DNA of 64,000 nt from Microbispora catharanthi (lineage in GTDB: Bacteria; Actinomycetota; Actinomycetes; Streptosporangiales; Streptosporangiaceae), in contig NZ_VDMA02000001.1 of NCBI RefSeq assembly GCF_006334915.2, positions 310,001 through 374,000 on the forward strand, given 5' to 3'. The notes beneath the pieces are model-generated. The model was not told the DNA's origin. It saw nothing but the letters and a program-made list of their open reading frames with translations, and did no database searches. The position numbers and the translations under genes are program-made. Shown in pieces: positions 9,347 through 17,682 of this stretch (within the stretch, counting starts at the first letter, position 1; every line of letters begins with the position of its first letter).

Positions 9347-11125
9347 TCACCGCCCCAGTTGAGAGATCTTGTCCTTGAACAGCGTCGTCGCGATGGCCGC
9401 CTTGTGCGGCTGCCCCTTCAGGAACGCCTCGGCGAACTTGACCGCCTGGTCGCGGGCGACCTTGCCCGGCATGGGCGGCTCGTTCGGGTCGACGTCCACG
9501 TCCACCAGCGCCGGCCCCGGATGGGCGAGGGCCTGCCGTACCGCCTCGTCCACTTCGGCGGGGTCGGTGACCTTGCGGCCGTACCCGCCGCAGGAGCGGG
9601 CCCAGGCGGAGAAGTCGGAGGACGGCTCGCCGAACCTGACCCCGTGCTCGGGATACCCCAGCACCATCTGCTCCCACAGGATCTGGCCGAGCGAGCCGTT
9701 GTTGTTCACCACCACCGTGATCGGCAGGCCCAGACGGGCCGCGGTGAGGAACTCGGCCATGAGCATCGCGAAGCCGCCGTCGCCGATGAACGCGATCACC
9801 TGCCGGTCGGGGTGGGCGAGCTGCGCGGCGATCGCGTACGGCAGGCCGGGGGCCATCGTGGCGAGGTTGCCCGACAGGTAGAACTCCCGGTCGCCGCGGA
9901 TGGTCCAGTGCCGGGCCGCCCAGGTCGCGATCGTGCCGGAGTCGCAGGTGAGGATGGCGTCGTCGGAGGCGGCCCGGTCCACGCAGCCGATCAGATACTG
10001 CGGGGCGATCGGGGCGCGCTCCGGATTCTCCAGAGCGGCCATGTTCTCCCGCCATTCGGCCATGGCCTTCTGGTACTTCTCCAGGTGCGCCCGCTTCTCA
10101 CCGCGGTTGTCGTCACCGCGCAGCAGCGGCAGCAGCGCGGCCAGCCCCTCCTTGGCGTCCCCGATCATCGGCACCTCGGTCGGCATGCGCACGCCCGCCC
10201 GGGCGGGGTCGGCGTCGATCTGCACGACGCGGACCTTGCCGGGCTCCGGCAGGTGCTTGGTGTAGGGGAAGTTGGTGCCGACCATCAGCAGGGTGTCGCA
10301 GTCCTCGACCAGTTCCTCGCCCGGCTTCGTGCCGAGCAGGCCGATGCCGCCCACCGCGTACGGCGAGTCGTCGGGGATGACCGCCTTGCCGGGCAGCGTC
10401 TTGATCACGGGGGCGCCCAGCGCCTCGGCGACGGCGAGCACCTCCTCACGGGCGTGCAGGGCGCCGGCCCCGGCCAGGATCGCGGGCCGCCGGGCCGCGT
10501 TGAGCACCTCGGCGGCGGCCCGCAGGTCCTCCTGACGCGGCACGCCGGGCGGGGACAGGTAGACGGGGGCGGTCGCGGGGGGCCGCGCGGGGGCGACGTG
10601 CTGGTAGGGGTCGGCGTCGGCGGGTGCGACCTGGACGTCGTTGGGCAGGCACAGGTGGGCCACCCCGCGCCGCGCGTACGCCGTGCGGATCGCGATGTCC
10701 ACCACTCCCGGCAGCTGGGCCGGGTTGTCCACCACGAGGTTGTATTCCGCGACGTCCTCGTACAGCCGGTCGAGGTGGACCTCCTGCTGGTAGCCGGTGC
10801 CCAGCACGCTGGTCTCCTGCATGCCCGTGATGGCCAGCACCGGCTGGTGGTCGAGCTTGGCGTCGTACAGGCCGTTGAGCAGGTGGATCCCGCCGGGGCC
10901 CGAGGTGGCCAGGCACACCCCGATGCGGCCGGTGGCCTTCGCGTGCGCGGCCGCCATGAACGCGGCCGCCTCCTCGTGATGCACCAGCACGAACCGGACC
11001 CGGTCGGATTGGCGGCGCAGCCCTTCCATGATGCCGTTGATGCCGTCACCGGGAAGCCCGAAGACGGTGTCGACACCCCAGTCGGCGAGCCGTCTGATGA
11101 GTACTTCGGAGGCGATTTCCGTCAT
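9347..11125 (-). CDS. thiamine-diphosphate enzyme, pyruvate oxidase/dehydrogenase (quinone)-like
   Basis: The 592-residue protein has three domains of the POX family: N-terminal pyrimidine-binding domain with the catalytic Glu in HHEEAAAFMAAAHAK, a central domain (around 190-330), and a C-terminal pyrophosphate domain with GDGGFAMLMAEF and, after the usual spacing, VVNNNGSLG for Mg2+/ThDP. Length and motif order match PoxB, which decarboxylates pyruvate to acetate and CO2 with FAD and quinone at the membrane. Acetolactate synthase-like or other ThDP enzymes are alternatives, but no regulatory subunit is nearby. It heads the operon with the FAD/Fe-S dehydrogenase and MarR, and is divergent from the enolase-superfamily gene about 100 bp away. 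Confidence 0.87.
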   Translation of the reverse strand: MTEIASEVLIRRLADWGVDTVFGLPGDGINGIMEGLRRQSDRVRFVLVHHEEAAAFMAAAHAKATGRIGVCLATSGPGGIHLLNGLYDAKLDHQPVLAITGMQETSVLGTGYQQEVHLDRLYEDVAEYNLVVDNPAQLPGVVDIAIRTAYARRGVAHLCLPNDVQVAPADADPYQHVAPARPPATAPVYLSPPGVPRQEDLRAAAEVLNAARRPAILAGAGALHAREEVLAVAEALGAPVIKTLPGKAVIPDDSPYAVGGIGLLGTKPGEELVEDCDTLLMVGTNFPYTKHLPEPGKVRVVQIDADPARAGVRMPTEVPMIGDAKEGLAALLPLLRGDDNRGEKRAHLEKYQKAMAEWRENMAALENPERAPIAPQYLIGCVDRAASDDAILTCDSGTIATWAARHWTIRGDREFYLSGNLATMAPGLPYAIAAQLAHPDRQVIAFIGDGGFAMLMAEFLTAARLGLPITVVVNNNGSLGQILWEQMVLGYPEHGVRFGEPSSDFSAWARSCGGYGRKVTDPAEVDEAVRQALAHPGPALVDVDVDPNEPPMPGKVARDQAVKFAEAFLKGQPHKAAIATTLFKDKISQLGR

Positions 11126-11228
11126 ACGTGCCGCGCTGCCCCTGGAATGGGAAGCCGAACACTCACCGCATGGAAAATCTTTCCTCCAATCCAGAGTCCT
11201 GGGGGCACGCCCGGGTAGGGGGACGCCC

Positions 11229-12317
11229 GTGATCAGAGACCTCCACGTGTCGGCCTACCGCGTGCCGACCGACCGCCCGGAGGCCGACGGCACGCTGAGC
11301 TGGGACGCGACCACGATGGTGGTGGTCCGCGCGGACGCCGGCGAGGCGACCGGGCTCGGCTGGACCTATGCCCCGGCCGCCGCCGCGGCGGTCGTCACGG
11401 ACCTGCTCGCGCCCGTGGTGCGCGGGGGCGATCCGTTGGACGTGCCGGGCCTGTGGACCGCGATGGTCCGCCGGGTGCGCAACGCGGGCCGCACGGGCGT
11501 CGCGGGGTATGCGATCTCCGCGGTCGACGTCGCGCTCTGGGACCTCAAGGCCCGGCTGCTCGGCGTGCCGCTCGCCCGCCTGTTCGGCCTCGCCAGGCAG
11601 TCCGTGCCCGTGTACGGCTCGGGCGGGTTCACCACGTACGACGACGACGTCACGACGGCCCAGCTCGCGCACTGGGCCCACGAGCAGGGCATTCCCCGCG
11701 TCAAGATCAAGATCGGAGAGTCCGCGGGCACCGCGCCCGCACGCGATCTGCACCGCGTCGCGCTCGCCCGCCGCGTCCTCGGGGACGCCGCCGAACTGTA
11801 CGTGGACGCCAACGGCGGCTACAGCGCGAAGCAGGCCGTGCGGATGGAGCGCCGGATGCGCGACCACGATGTGCGATGGTTCGAGGAGCCGGTGTCCTCC
11901 GACGACCTGGCCGGGCTGCGCCTGGTGCGCGAGCGGGCCGACGCCGACGTCGCGGCCGGGGAGTACGGCGGCGATCTCATCTACTTCACCCGCATGTGCG
12001 CGGCGGGCGCGGTCGACTGCCTGCAGATCGACGCGACCCGCTGCGGCGGCTACACGGGCTGGTCGGGCGCGGCCGCGATCGCCGCCGGGCACGGGCTGGA
12101 GGTGTCGGCCCACTGCGCGCCCAACCTGCACGCGCCGGTCGCCGCGGCGACCCCGAACCTGCGCCACGTGGAGTGGTTCCACGATCATGTGCGTATCGAG
12201 GGCGACCTGTTCGACGGCGCGGCCGATCCCCGGGGCGGCGCCGTGCGCCCGCCGGGCGCGCCGGGCCACGGCCTGACGCTGCGCGCTGACGCCGCCGAGC
12301 CGTACCGGGTCGCTTAG
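11229..12317 (+). CDS. enolase superfamily (mandelate racemase/muconate lactonizing-like) enzyme
   Basis: The GTG at 11229 after a G-rich stretch gives 362 residues. The N-terminal capping domain spans about 1-125. The barrel has the KxK motif (RVKIKIGE), metal-ligand carboxylates in YVDANGGY, WFEEPVS and AGEYGGD, and a His in VSAHCAPNLHAP followed by HVEWF. This set is what mandelate racemase-subgroup enzymes use to abstract the alpha-proton of a carboxylate; many members are sugar-acid dehydratases or racemases. It sits divergently beside an operon for 2-hydroxyacid and pyruvate oxidation, so feeding that pathway is plausible but unproven. A perfect hairpin lies 128 bp downstream. Confidence 0.85.
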   Translation: MIRDLHVSAYRVPTDRPEADGTLSWDATTMVVVRADAGEATGLGWTYAPAAAAAVVTDLLAPVVRGGDPLDVPGLWTAMVRRVRNAGRTGVAGYAISAVDVALWDLKARLLGVPLARLFGLARQSVPVYGSGGFTTYDDDVTTAQLAHWAHEQGIPRVKIKIGESAGTAPARDLHRVALARRVLGDAAELYVDANGGYSAKQAVRMERRMRDHDVRWFEEPVSSDDLAGLRLVRERADADVAAGEYGGDLIYFTRMCAAGAVDCLQIDATRCGGYTGWSGAAAIAAGHGLEVSAHCAPNLHAPVAAATPNLRHVEWFHDHVRIEGDLFDGAADPRGGAVRPPGAPGHGLTLRADAAEPYRVA

Positions 12318-12444
12318 GGCCCGTTCAGTCCTCGGGTTCGCGCCGGACGACGCTGTAGCGGAGCGCGCAGGATGCGGGGGTGGTAGTGGATGTTGTGGTT
12401 CCACCGCGTGCCGTTCTCCGCTGACCTGTGATCATCCTGCCCGA

Positions 12445-12473
12445 ACCGGGCGGGCGCGGCCTGCCCGCCCGGT
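12445..12473. terminator. bidirectional hairpin terminator
   Basis: ACCGGGCGGGC and GCCCGCCCGGT form a perfect 11-bp stem with a 7-nt loop between the ends of the convergent enolase-superfamily and TNT-domain genes. There is no clear U-tract, as is common in high-GC actinomycetes. Confidence 0.7.
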
Positions 12474-12486
12474 CACCGCGAGGGGC

Positions 12487-13203
12487 TCAGTTGAGGCGTT
12501 CGAGGTAGCCGTTGTCGGCGAGCCAGCCGATCGACACCTCGCCGTCCGGGTTCGCCGGAGCGCCGGGGATGTACTTGGCGAGCGTGTGGAACTGCTCGCC
12601 CTGGCCGGGCATCTGGAACGCCGAGGCGGCCGGCCCCGCGTCCACGAGGAACGACCGGATCACCCGGTAGGCGTGGTAGTTGCACAGGTGCGGGTCGCCC
12701 GGGACGTTGTTGAGATTGTTCGGCCGCAGCGATCGCTCGGGGAACGGCGTGCCGAACGGAGCGAGGAACGCGCCGCTCTCTCCGCCGAAGCGGTCCACCT
12801 TGTAGCCGAGCGGCAGTTTCGCCGTCCTGATGAGCGGGCGGCCGTTGGTGTACCCGCCGGAGTGGGCGAACCCGGAGTCCTGGGGGAAGCGGTAGGAATT
12901 GGCCGACGGGATGAAGTAGCGCTCCAGGAACCGCTCGGGGGAGAGGCCGCCATAGCGCACGTAGCCGTCCAGGATCTTGGCGACCAGTCCGGTGCGCGGC
13001 AGGACCACCGGGCCGAGGTTCGGGTCGCCGTTGACGAACGGCGGCCCGCAGACCTGGCCCGTCTTCGCGCCCAGCGTCTGGGGGCCGGAGGTCGCCGGGC
13101 CCTGCCCGGCGGGCGCGGTCGCGGCCTGGGCCGGGACACCGGTCAGGGCCGCCGTGGCGAGGGTGCAGGCGGCCACGAACAGCTTGGGTGAATGAACGCG
13201 CAC
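12487..13203 (-). CDS. secreted TNT-domain (NAD+ glycohydrolase toxin-like) protein
   Basis: GTG 13203 preceded by AGGAGA at 4-5 nt gives 238 residues with a Sec signal peptide (basic VRVHSPK, hydrophobic core, APAQAA-like cleavage around residue 28). From about residue 75 the protein follows the TNT (tuberculosis necrotizing toxin) domain: LSPERFLERYF, YKVDRFGGESGAFLAPFGTPF, ERSLRPNNLN, and FQMPGQGEQF, where the Gln aligns with the catalytic Gln of the NAD+ glycohydrolase. Known members hydrolyse NAD+ after delivery to target cells and are normally partnered with an immunity protein; none is adjacent, and this version is Sec-exported rather than carried on a large CpnT-type channel. Activity is inferred from the domain. 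Confidence 0.82.
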   Translation of the reverse strand: MRVHSPKLFVAACTLATAALTGVPAQAATAPAGQGPATSGPQTLGAKTGQVCGPPFVNGDPNLGPVVLPRTGLVAKILDGYVRYGGLSPERFLERYFIPSANSYRFPQDSGFAHSGGYTNGRPLIRTAKLPLGYKVDRFGGESGAFLAPFGTPFPERSLRPNNLNNVPGDPHLCNYHAYRVIRSFLVDAGPAASAFQMPGQGEQFHTLAKYIPGAPANPDGEVSIGWLADNGYLERLN

Positions 13204-13489
13204 GAATTCTCCTGAGATTGCGCACACAGCATGCGATCTGGACATATGCGCATCAGGTCGATTTCCTTGGGAATTGCTCGGCGAAGGGTGTCGAGAAATA
13301 GCCATGATCGCTCTGACACGTTGAATTCGTGCGTACCCGCCCCTTGTTCAGGGGCATCGCAAGGAGATCGCCGTAGCGATCAAAACCTCGGACGGTCGGG
13401 CGAAACAAAGCCGACATGAGGCGATATAAGGAATCTAATTCGCGGCGGCGGGGTCTTCCGGAATTGCGCGAAAGAGGCGACCGCCCTTT

Positions 13490-14182
13490 TCAGCCGTCCG
13501 TGTCGAGTGGGTCGTCGAGCAGTCCGGCGTCGTGGACGAGCAGGGCGATCTGGACGCGGTTGTTGAGGCCGAGCTTGGCGAGGATGCTCGACACGTGCGT
13601 CTTGACGGTGGGAACGCTGAGGTGCAGCAGGGCGCCGATCTCGGCGTTCGGCCTGCCCTGGCCGACCGCCACCGCGACCTCCCGTTCCCGGTCGTTCAGC
13701 CGTGCCAGGCGCTCCCGGGCGCGGGCCCGGCGCCGGTCCTGGCCGCCCTCGGCGACTCGGGCGATGAGCCGCCGGGTGACCGCCGGGGACAGGACCGGAT
13801 GGCCGGCGGCCACCCGGCGGATCGCGGCCACGATCTCGTCCGGCGGGGTGTCCTTCAGCAGGAATCCGGCGGCCCCCGCGCGCAGGGCGCGCAGCACGTG
13901 CTCGTCGGCGTCGAACGTGGTCAGCACGATCACCTCGGGCGCACCGTCACCGGCGCGCAGCGCCTCGGTGGCGGCCAGGCCGTCCATCACCGGCATCCGG
14001 ATGTCCATCAGCACCACGTCGGGGCGGTGCCGGCCGGCCAGCGGCAGCACCTCGGCGCCGTCCCCGGCCTGGGCGAGCACGCGGATGTCCGGGGCGCCGC
14101 CGAGCATCATCACCAGGCCGGCCCTGACCAGGGGGTCGTCGTCGGCGATGAGCACGCCGATGGCGGAGTCGGGCATGGTCAT
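13490..14182 (-). CDS. NarL/LuxR-type response regulator
   Basis: The 230-residue protein has a receiver domain (acidic DDD near residue 14, phospho-acceptor Asp in VVLMDIRMP, switch Thr in VLTTFDADE, Lys in FLLKDTPP) and a C-terminal LuxR helix-turn-helix (LNDREREVAVAVGQGRPNAEIGALLHLSVPTVKTHVSSILAKLGL). The ATG at 14182 overlaps the stop of the histidine kinase gene (ATGA), which also decides between it and ATG 14176. It should be phosphorylated by that kinase and act on promoters such as the divergent region upstream of the kinase, where a perfect 11-bp dyad lies at 15447-15475. Confidence 0.93.
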   Translation of the reverse strand: MTMPDSAIGVLIADDDPLVRAGLVMMLGGAPDIRVLAQAGDGAEVLPLAGRHRPDVVLMDIRMPVMDGLAATEALRAGDGAPEVIVLTTFDADEHVLRALRAGAAGFLLKDTPPDEIVAAIRRVAAGHPVLSPAVTRRLIARVAEGGQDRRRARARERLARLNDREREVAVAVGQGRPNAEIGALLHLSVPTVKTHVSSILAKLGLNNRVQIALLVHDAGLLDDPLDTDG

Positions 14183-15387
14183 GCCGGCCACGGTAGCCAG
14201 ACCCGCACGCGCCAGCCACCCGGGTCCCCGTCGCCGCCCTCGTTCACCGGTTCGTCCACGGGGCCGTGCTCCAGCCGTCCCCCGGCCAGCGTGACGCGCT
14301 CGGCCAGGCCGGCGAGGCCGTGGCCGCCTCCGCTCCCGGCATCCCTTGCGATGGGCGCAGGGGCGTCGTCGACCACCTCGACCGTCAGGCCCTCGCCGGG
14401 CGCGCCCGCGACCCGTACGCGGACCCCGGCTCCCGGCGCGTGCTTGCGCGCGTTGGTGAGGGCCTCCTGCACGACCCGGTAGGCGGTGTGGCCCGTCCGG
14501 CCCGGGACCGTCTCCCTCGAGCCGAGGTCGTCGCACAGCTCCACCCGCATGCCGGCCCGGCCGGACTCCGCGACGAGCTCCCGCAGGTCGGCGAGGGTGG
14601 GCAGGCCGGGCCGCGTGGGCGCGGACGGTTCACCGGCCGGGGCGCGCAGCACGCCGATCACCTCGCGCAGATCCTGCAGGGCCTGGTGGGCGCTCTCCCT
14701 GATCACCCGCGCCGCCCGGGCGACGTCGGCGGGGTCGGCGCCGGGATTGAACTCCAGCGCTCCCGCGTGCACGCTCAGCAGGGACAGCCGGTGGCCGAGC
14801 ACGTCGTGGATCTCCCTGGCGATGGCGTCGCGGACCTGGTGCTGCGCCTGCTCGGCCCGCAGCCTCGCCTCGGTCTCCATCCGGGCCGCGCGGTCGCGCT
14901 GCGCCAGCACCAGCCGCCGCCGGTGGTGGACGAACAGCCCCCAGCCGGTCGCCGCGCCCTGCAGGGCCAGGCCCAGCGTGAACATCGCGAGCGGCGGCTC
15001 CGCCGGTTCCGGGCGCAGCCACGTGAAGACGATCGCGGCCGGCACGCTGAGGCCGAACACCGTGCCGGAGGTCCGCGGGCGGCGGTGGACCGCGACCGAG
15101 AAGAGCGCGGCCAGCATCGGGCCGGCGACCATCTCGAAGGCCGCCGACAGCGCGACGAGCGTCACCGCGAGCTCGACCGGCCACCGGCGGCGCAGCCACA
15201 ACGCGGCGCAGCCGAGCGCGCCCACGAACTGGTCGAGGGGGAACAGCCACGCCGGCGGCAGCGGCGCGGTGCCGAGGCGGTCCACCGACATGAAGAAGGT
15301 GAAGGCCACGACGAGCACGAACATCGCCGAGTCCACGAGCCAGTCGCGTCGGCTTCGCCGGTGCCGGGGGGCGGCGGGGGAATCCAT
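14179..15387 (-). CDS. NarL-family sensor histidine kinase
   Basis: From ATG 15387 the protein has 402 residues: about five membrane segments in the first 165 residues, a coiled linker, the HisKA_3 dimerisation helix with the phospho-acceptor His in IAREIHDVLGHRLSLLSVH, and an HATPase_c domain with the N-box in VVQEALTNARKHAPG and a G-box in GGGHGLAGLAERV. No extracellular sensor domain is present, so it is an intramembrane-sensing kinase of the DesK/LiaS type. It is translationally coupled to the response regulator and divergent from a two-gene membrane protein unit that is its probable output. Confidence 0.92.
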   Translation of the reverse strand: MDSPAAPRHRRSRRDWLVDSAMFVLVVAFTFFMSVDRLGTAPLPPAWLFPLDQFVGALGCAALWLRRRWPVELAVTLVALSAAFEMVAGPMLAALFSVAVHRRPRTSGTVFGLSVPAAIVFTWLRPEPAEPPLAMFTLGLALQGAATGWGLFVHHRRRLVLAQRDRAARMETEARLRAEQAQHQVRDAIAREIHDVLGHRLSLLSVHAGALEFNPGADPADVARAARVIRESAHQALQDLREVIGVLRAPAGEPSAPTRPGLPTLADLRELVAESGRAGMRVELCDDLGSRETVPGRTGHTAYRVVQEALTNARKHAPGAGVRVRVAGAPGEGLTVEVVDDAPAPIARDAGSGGGHGLAGLAERVTLAGGRLEHGPVDEPVNEGGDGDPGGWRVRVWLPWPA

Positions 15388-15446
15388 ATCCCCCGCAGCG
15401 TACGACCTCGCAGGAGGCCCGCCCACGGCTGAGCGGCGAAGACCAT

Positions 15447-15475
15447 ACCGAAGTCGGGTGGCGTCCGACTTCGGT
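15447..15475. promoter_or_regulatory. perfect inverted repeat, probable response-regulator operator
   Basis: ACCGAAGTCGG and CCGACTTCGGT form a perfect 11-bp dyad with a 7-nt spacer. It lies 60 bp upstream of the kinase start and 94 bp upstream of the divergent small membrane protein, where a shared operator for the NarL-type regulator would be expected. The assignment to that regulator is inferred from position. Confidence 0.6.
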
Positions 15476-15568
15476 CGGGCGGCATGCCGAACGCCGGCGA
15501 CCTTCGCCGGCGGGGAGGATGCCGATGCCCGATCCCCGCCGGACGGGCCGGTCCCTAGCGTCGGCGTC

Positions 15569-15802
15569 ATGCGCAACGCCATCCAACTCGCCGGGGCGTT
15601 CCTGGTCGTCGCGGGCATCAGCGGGACCATCGACCACCTGGCCGTGCAGCCGTTCTGGGGCGCGATACTCAACGTCTTCAACCGGCAGGTCATCCCGCGA
15701 CTGTCCTTCCTGACCGGCTACGAGGTCTACGCCAACCTTCTCGTCGCGGTCGTCGGCGCCGTCGTCCTCGCCGCCGCATGGAGGCGAAATGAAGACGCCT
15801 GA
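15569..15802 (+). CDS. small two-helix membrane protein
   Basis: The 77-residue protein begins MRNAIQLAGAFLVVAG and has two hydrophobic segments (about 5-22 and 52-72) separated by a polar loop with VNRQVIPR-like character; it has no recognised domain. It overlaps the next gene by 14 nt and so is translated together with it. Its promoter region is shared with the divergent two-component system, making it a likely target of that system. The function is unknown. Confidence 0.7.
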   Translation: MRNAIQLAGAFLVVAGISGTIDHLAVQPFWGAILNVFNRQVIPRLSFLTGYEVYANLLVAVVGAVVLAAAWRRNEDA

Positions 15803-16835
15803 TGTGCGGCGGCTCGCCATGGCGGCCGGGCTCCTGGTCCTGGCGCCGGTGTGCGCCGAGTACGTCACGGGTTACGACGACAGCACGGGCGACCCGTTCG
15901 TGCTCGCCGTCAGCCTGCTCGTCTTCAGCCCGTTGTACGGCGCGCCCGCGCTGCTCATCCGCGAGACGGCCCGCCGCCTGGACGTGCGCTGGCCGGGCAT
16001 CCTCGCCCTCGCGGCGGCCTTCGGCGTGCTGCAGGCCGGCGTCATCGACCAGTCCATGTTCAGCGAGGGCTATCGGGACATCCCGTACTGGGAGGAGATG
16101 GTCCGCCCGACGTACGTCGCGCCACTGGGACTGGCGGCCTACACCACGCTGTCCTTCGTCGCCGGTCACGCGATCTGGAGTTTCGGCGTGCCGATCGCGC
16201 TGACGGAGGCGCTGAGCCCCCGGCTGTCGCGTACGCCCTGGCTGCGGACGCCCGGCCTGGTCACGGCTGCGGCGCTGTACTTCGCGGCGGCGGCGATCGT
16301 GCTGCGCGACCACCTGCGGACCGAGCACGACCACGCTACGGCCGCGCAGATCGGGGGATCGCTTGCGGTCGTCGCCCTGCTCGTGCTCGTCGCGCTGACC
16401 TCCGCCGCGAGAAGACGGCGACGGCCCGAACCCCCGGCACCGTCTGGAGGCACCCCGCCGCGGCCGGTCGTCGTGGCGGCGGGCGGCCTGGTGGCGGGCC
16501 TGGCCTTCAACTTCCTGCCCTCGACCTGGGCCGGGGTCGCGGCCGGGCTCGCGGTGATCGCCCTGTGCGCCGCGGTCGCCGGCCGTCTGTCCCGCTCGGC
16601 GGGGTGGACCGGCCGCCACGTCGCCGCGCTCGCCGCCGGAGCCCTGACCGCGCGCGTGGCGGTCGGGTTCCTCGTGGTCCCGCTGGGCGATGTCGCGCCG
16701 GTCGCGAAGTACGCGCACAACGTCGCGTTCCTCGCGGGCGCGGTGCTGCTCGGCGTCCTGGCGACGCGGCGTCGAGGCACCGCGGGCTCGCACGACAAGG
16801 GGGTTGAGGAACATCGGAACGGAAACCGGCGGTAA
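15789..16835 (+). CDS. polytopic membrane protein of unknown function
   Basis: ATG 15789 is preceded by GGAGG at a good distance and gives 348 residues. I count eight to ten hydrophobic segments, spread over the whole length, with a conserved-looking polar stretch SMFSEGYRDIPYWEEMVRP around residue 85-105 and an Arg-rich cytoplasmic loop near residue 205. No transporter signature is recognisable. It is co-transcribed with the upstream 77-residue protein, and its end is marked by a strong hairpin. The last ~15 residues are charged and probably cytoplasmic. Confidence 0.75.
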   Translation: MKTPDVRRLAMAAGLLVLAPVCAEYVTGYDDSTGDPFVLAVSLLVFSPLYGAPALLIRETARRLDVRWPGILALAAAFGVLQAGVIDQSMFSEGYRDIPYWEEMVRPTYVAPLGLAAYTTLSFVAGHAIWSFGVPIALTEALSPRLSRTPWLRTPGLVTAAALYFAAAAIVLRDHLRTEHDHATAAQIGGSLAVVALLVLVALTSAARRRRRPEPPAPSGGTPPRPVVVAAGGLVAGLAFNFLPSTWAGVAAGLAVIALCAAVAGRLSRSAGWTGRHVAALAAGALTARVAVGFLVVPLGDVAPVAKYAHNVAFLAGAVLLGVLATRRRGTAGSHDKGVEEHRNGNRR

Positions 16836-16847
16836 GCCTGGGGTGAA

Positions 16848-16875
16848 GCCGGGCGGGCCGGGTGGCCCGCCCGGC
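16848..16875. terminator. bidirectional hairpin terminator
   Basis: GCCGGGCGGGCC and GGCCCGCCCGGC form a perfect 12-bp stem with a 4-nt loop (GGGT), placed exactly between the convergent membrane protein and DUF1062 genes. Confidence 0.78.
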
Positions 16876-16885
16876 TACATTCCCT

Positions 16886-17446
16886 CTAGTCGCCGGCCAT
16901 CACGGTGAAGGTGAATCCGGCGCTCGTCGGACGGCGCAGCGGAATGTCGCACTTGATCCGGCGCAGTACCTCGTTCCTGCTGAGGCCGAGCCCTTGCGCG
17001 ATGAGCCGTTCAGGGCGCACCGGTACCGGATCCTCGAAGACGACCTCCACCTGGACCGGCCACGCCTCGTCGAGCCGTGCCGACGGGGTGTCCAGCCGCC
17101 AGGCCCCCGTCCAGTCGAGGGTGAAGCGGTTGCGCCGGGCGAGCAGCGGATCCAACAGCCTCGCCGCCACCAGTTCCGGATCGTTGACGCGGTAGCCGTG
17201 GAGCTCGGCCGGATCGAAGGATCTGACCGGTGCTCGCTCGTGCACGGTGAGCTTGCCCGTCCGATCGCAGGATACGCAGCGGACCAGCAGCCACACGTCC
17301 AGCAGCTTGCCGTTGGCGTTGACGCGGAACCTGCCCTCGCCGGTGGTGGCCGACTCCGACCCGCAGTCCACGCACCGCAACGACAGCAGAGGCAGCCTGG
17401 TCCGGCGAACGACCCAGGGCAGCACGGTATGAGGTTGTGAAGACAT
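16886..17446 (-). CDS. DUF1062 zinc-ribbon protein
   Basis: The 186-residue protein has a two-CxxC zinc ribbon at its N-terminus (CVDCGS and, some 30 residues later, CVSCDR), followed by a beta-rich region and the ending ELARIL-like stretch NEVLRRIKCDIPLRRPTSAGF. This pattern is that of DUF1062 proteins, which have no established function. It stands alone, with about 240 bp of non-coding sequence upstream in which I see no further feature. ATG 17446 is taken as the start because the first cysteine pair follows closely. Confidence 0.8.
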   Translation of the reverse strand: MSSQPHTVLPWVVRRTRLPLLSLRCVDCGSESATTGEGRFRVNANGKLLDVWLLVRCVSCDRTGKLTVHERAPVRSFDPAELHGYRVNDPELVAARLLDPLLARRNRFTLDWTGAWRLDTPSARLDEAWPVQVEVVFEDPVPVRPERLIAQGLGLSRNEVLRRIKCDIPLRRPTSAGFTFTVMAGD

Positions 17447-17682
17447 GATCTCTCTAGACCTGACATGAGGCCGATTGCGCGCGACCTCAAACGCTGTATG
17501 ACCGGGCGCGCAAGGGCAGCCCGGCAGAACCGACGGGAGCGTCGGCTACAGGTGAGCGGAAGAAGGTGTCAGGTCTGAAGAGCAGGCGGGGTCACGCGGT
17601 TTTGTCCTCTGTCCTCACTGCGACGGGCTGCAGGCAACCTACGGGAACCTGGAAGGAAGGCTCAAACGGTTTTCAGGGCGCG

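Noticed and set aside
6397-9378. A 993-residue open frame antisense to the FAD/Fe-S dehydrogenase
   Set aside because: Its composition is the mirror of the real gene, with no domain; long antisense frames are expected in high-GC DNA.
13366-13381. Small hairpin GATCGC-CGTA-GCGATC in the gap before the response regulator stop
   Set aside because: Only a 6-bp stem without a T-tract; too weak to call a terminator.
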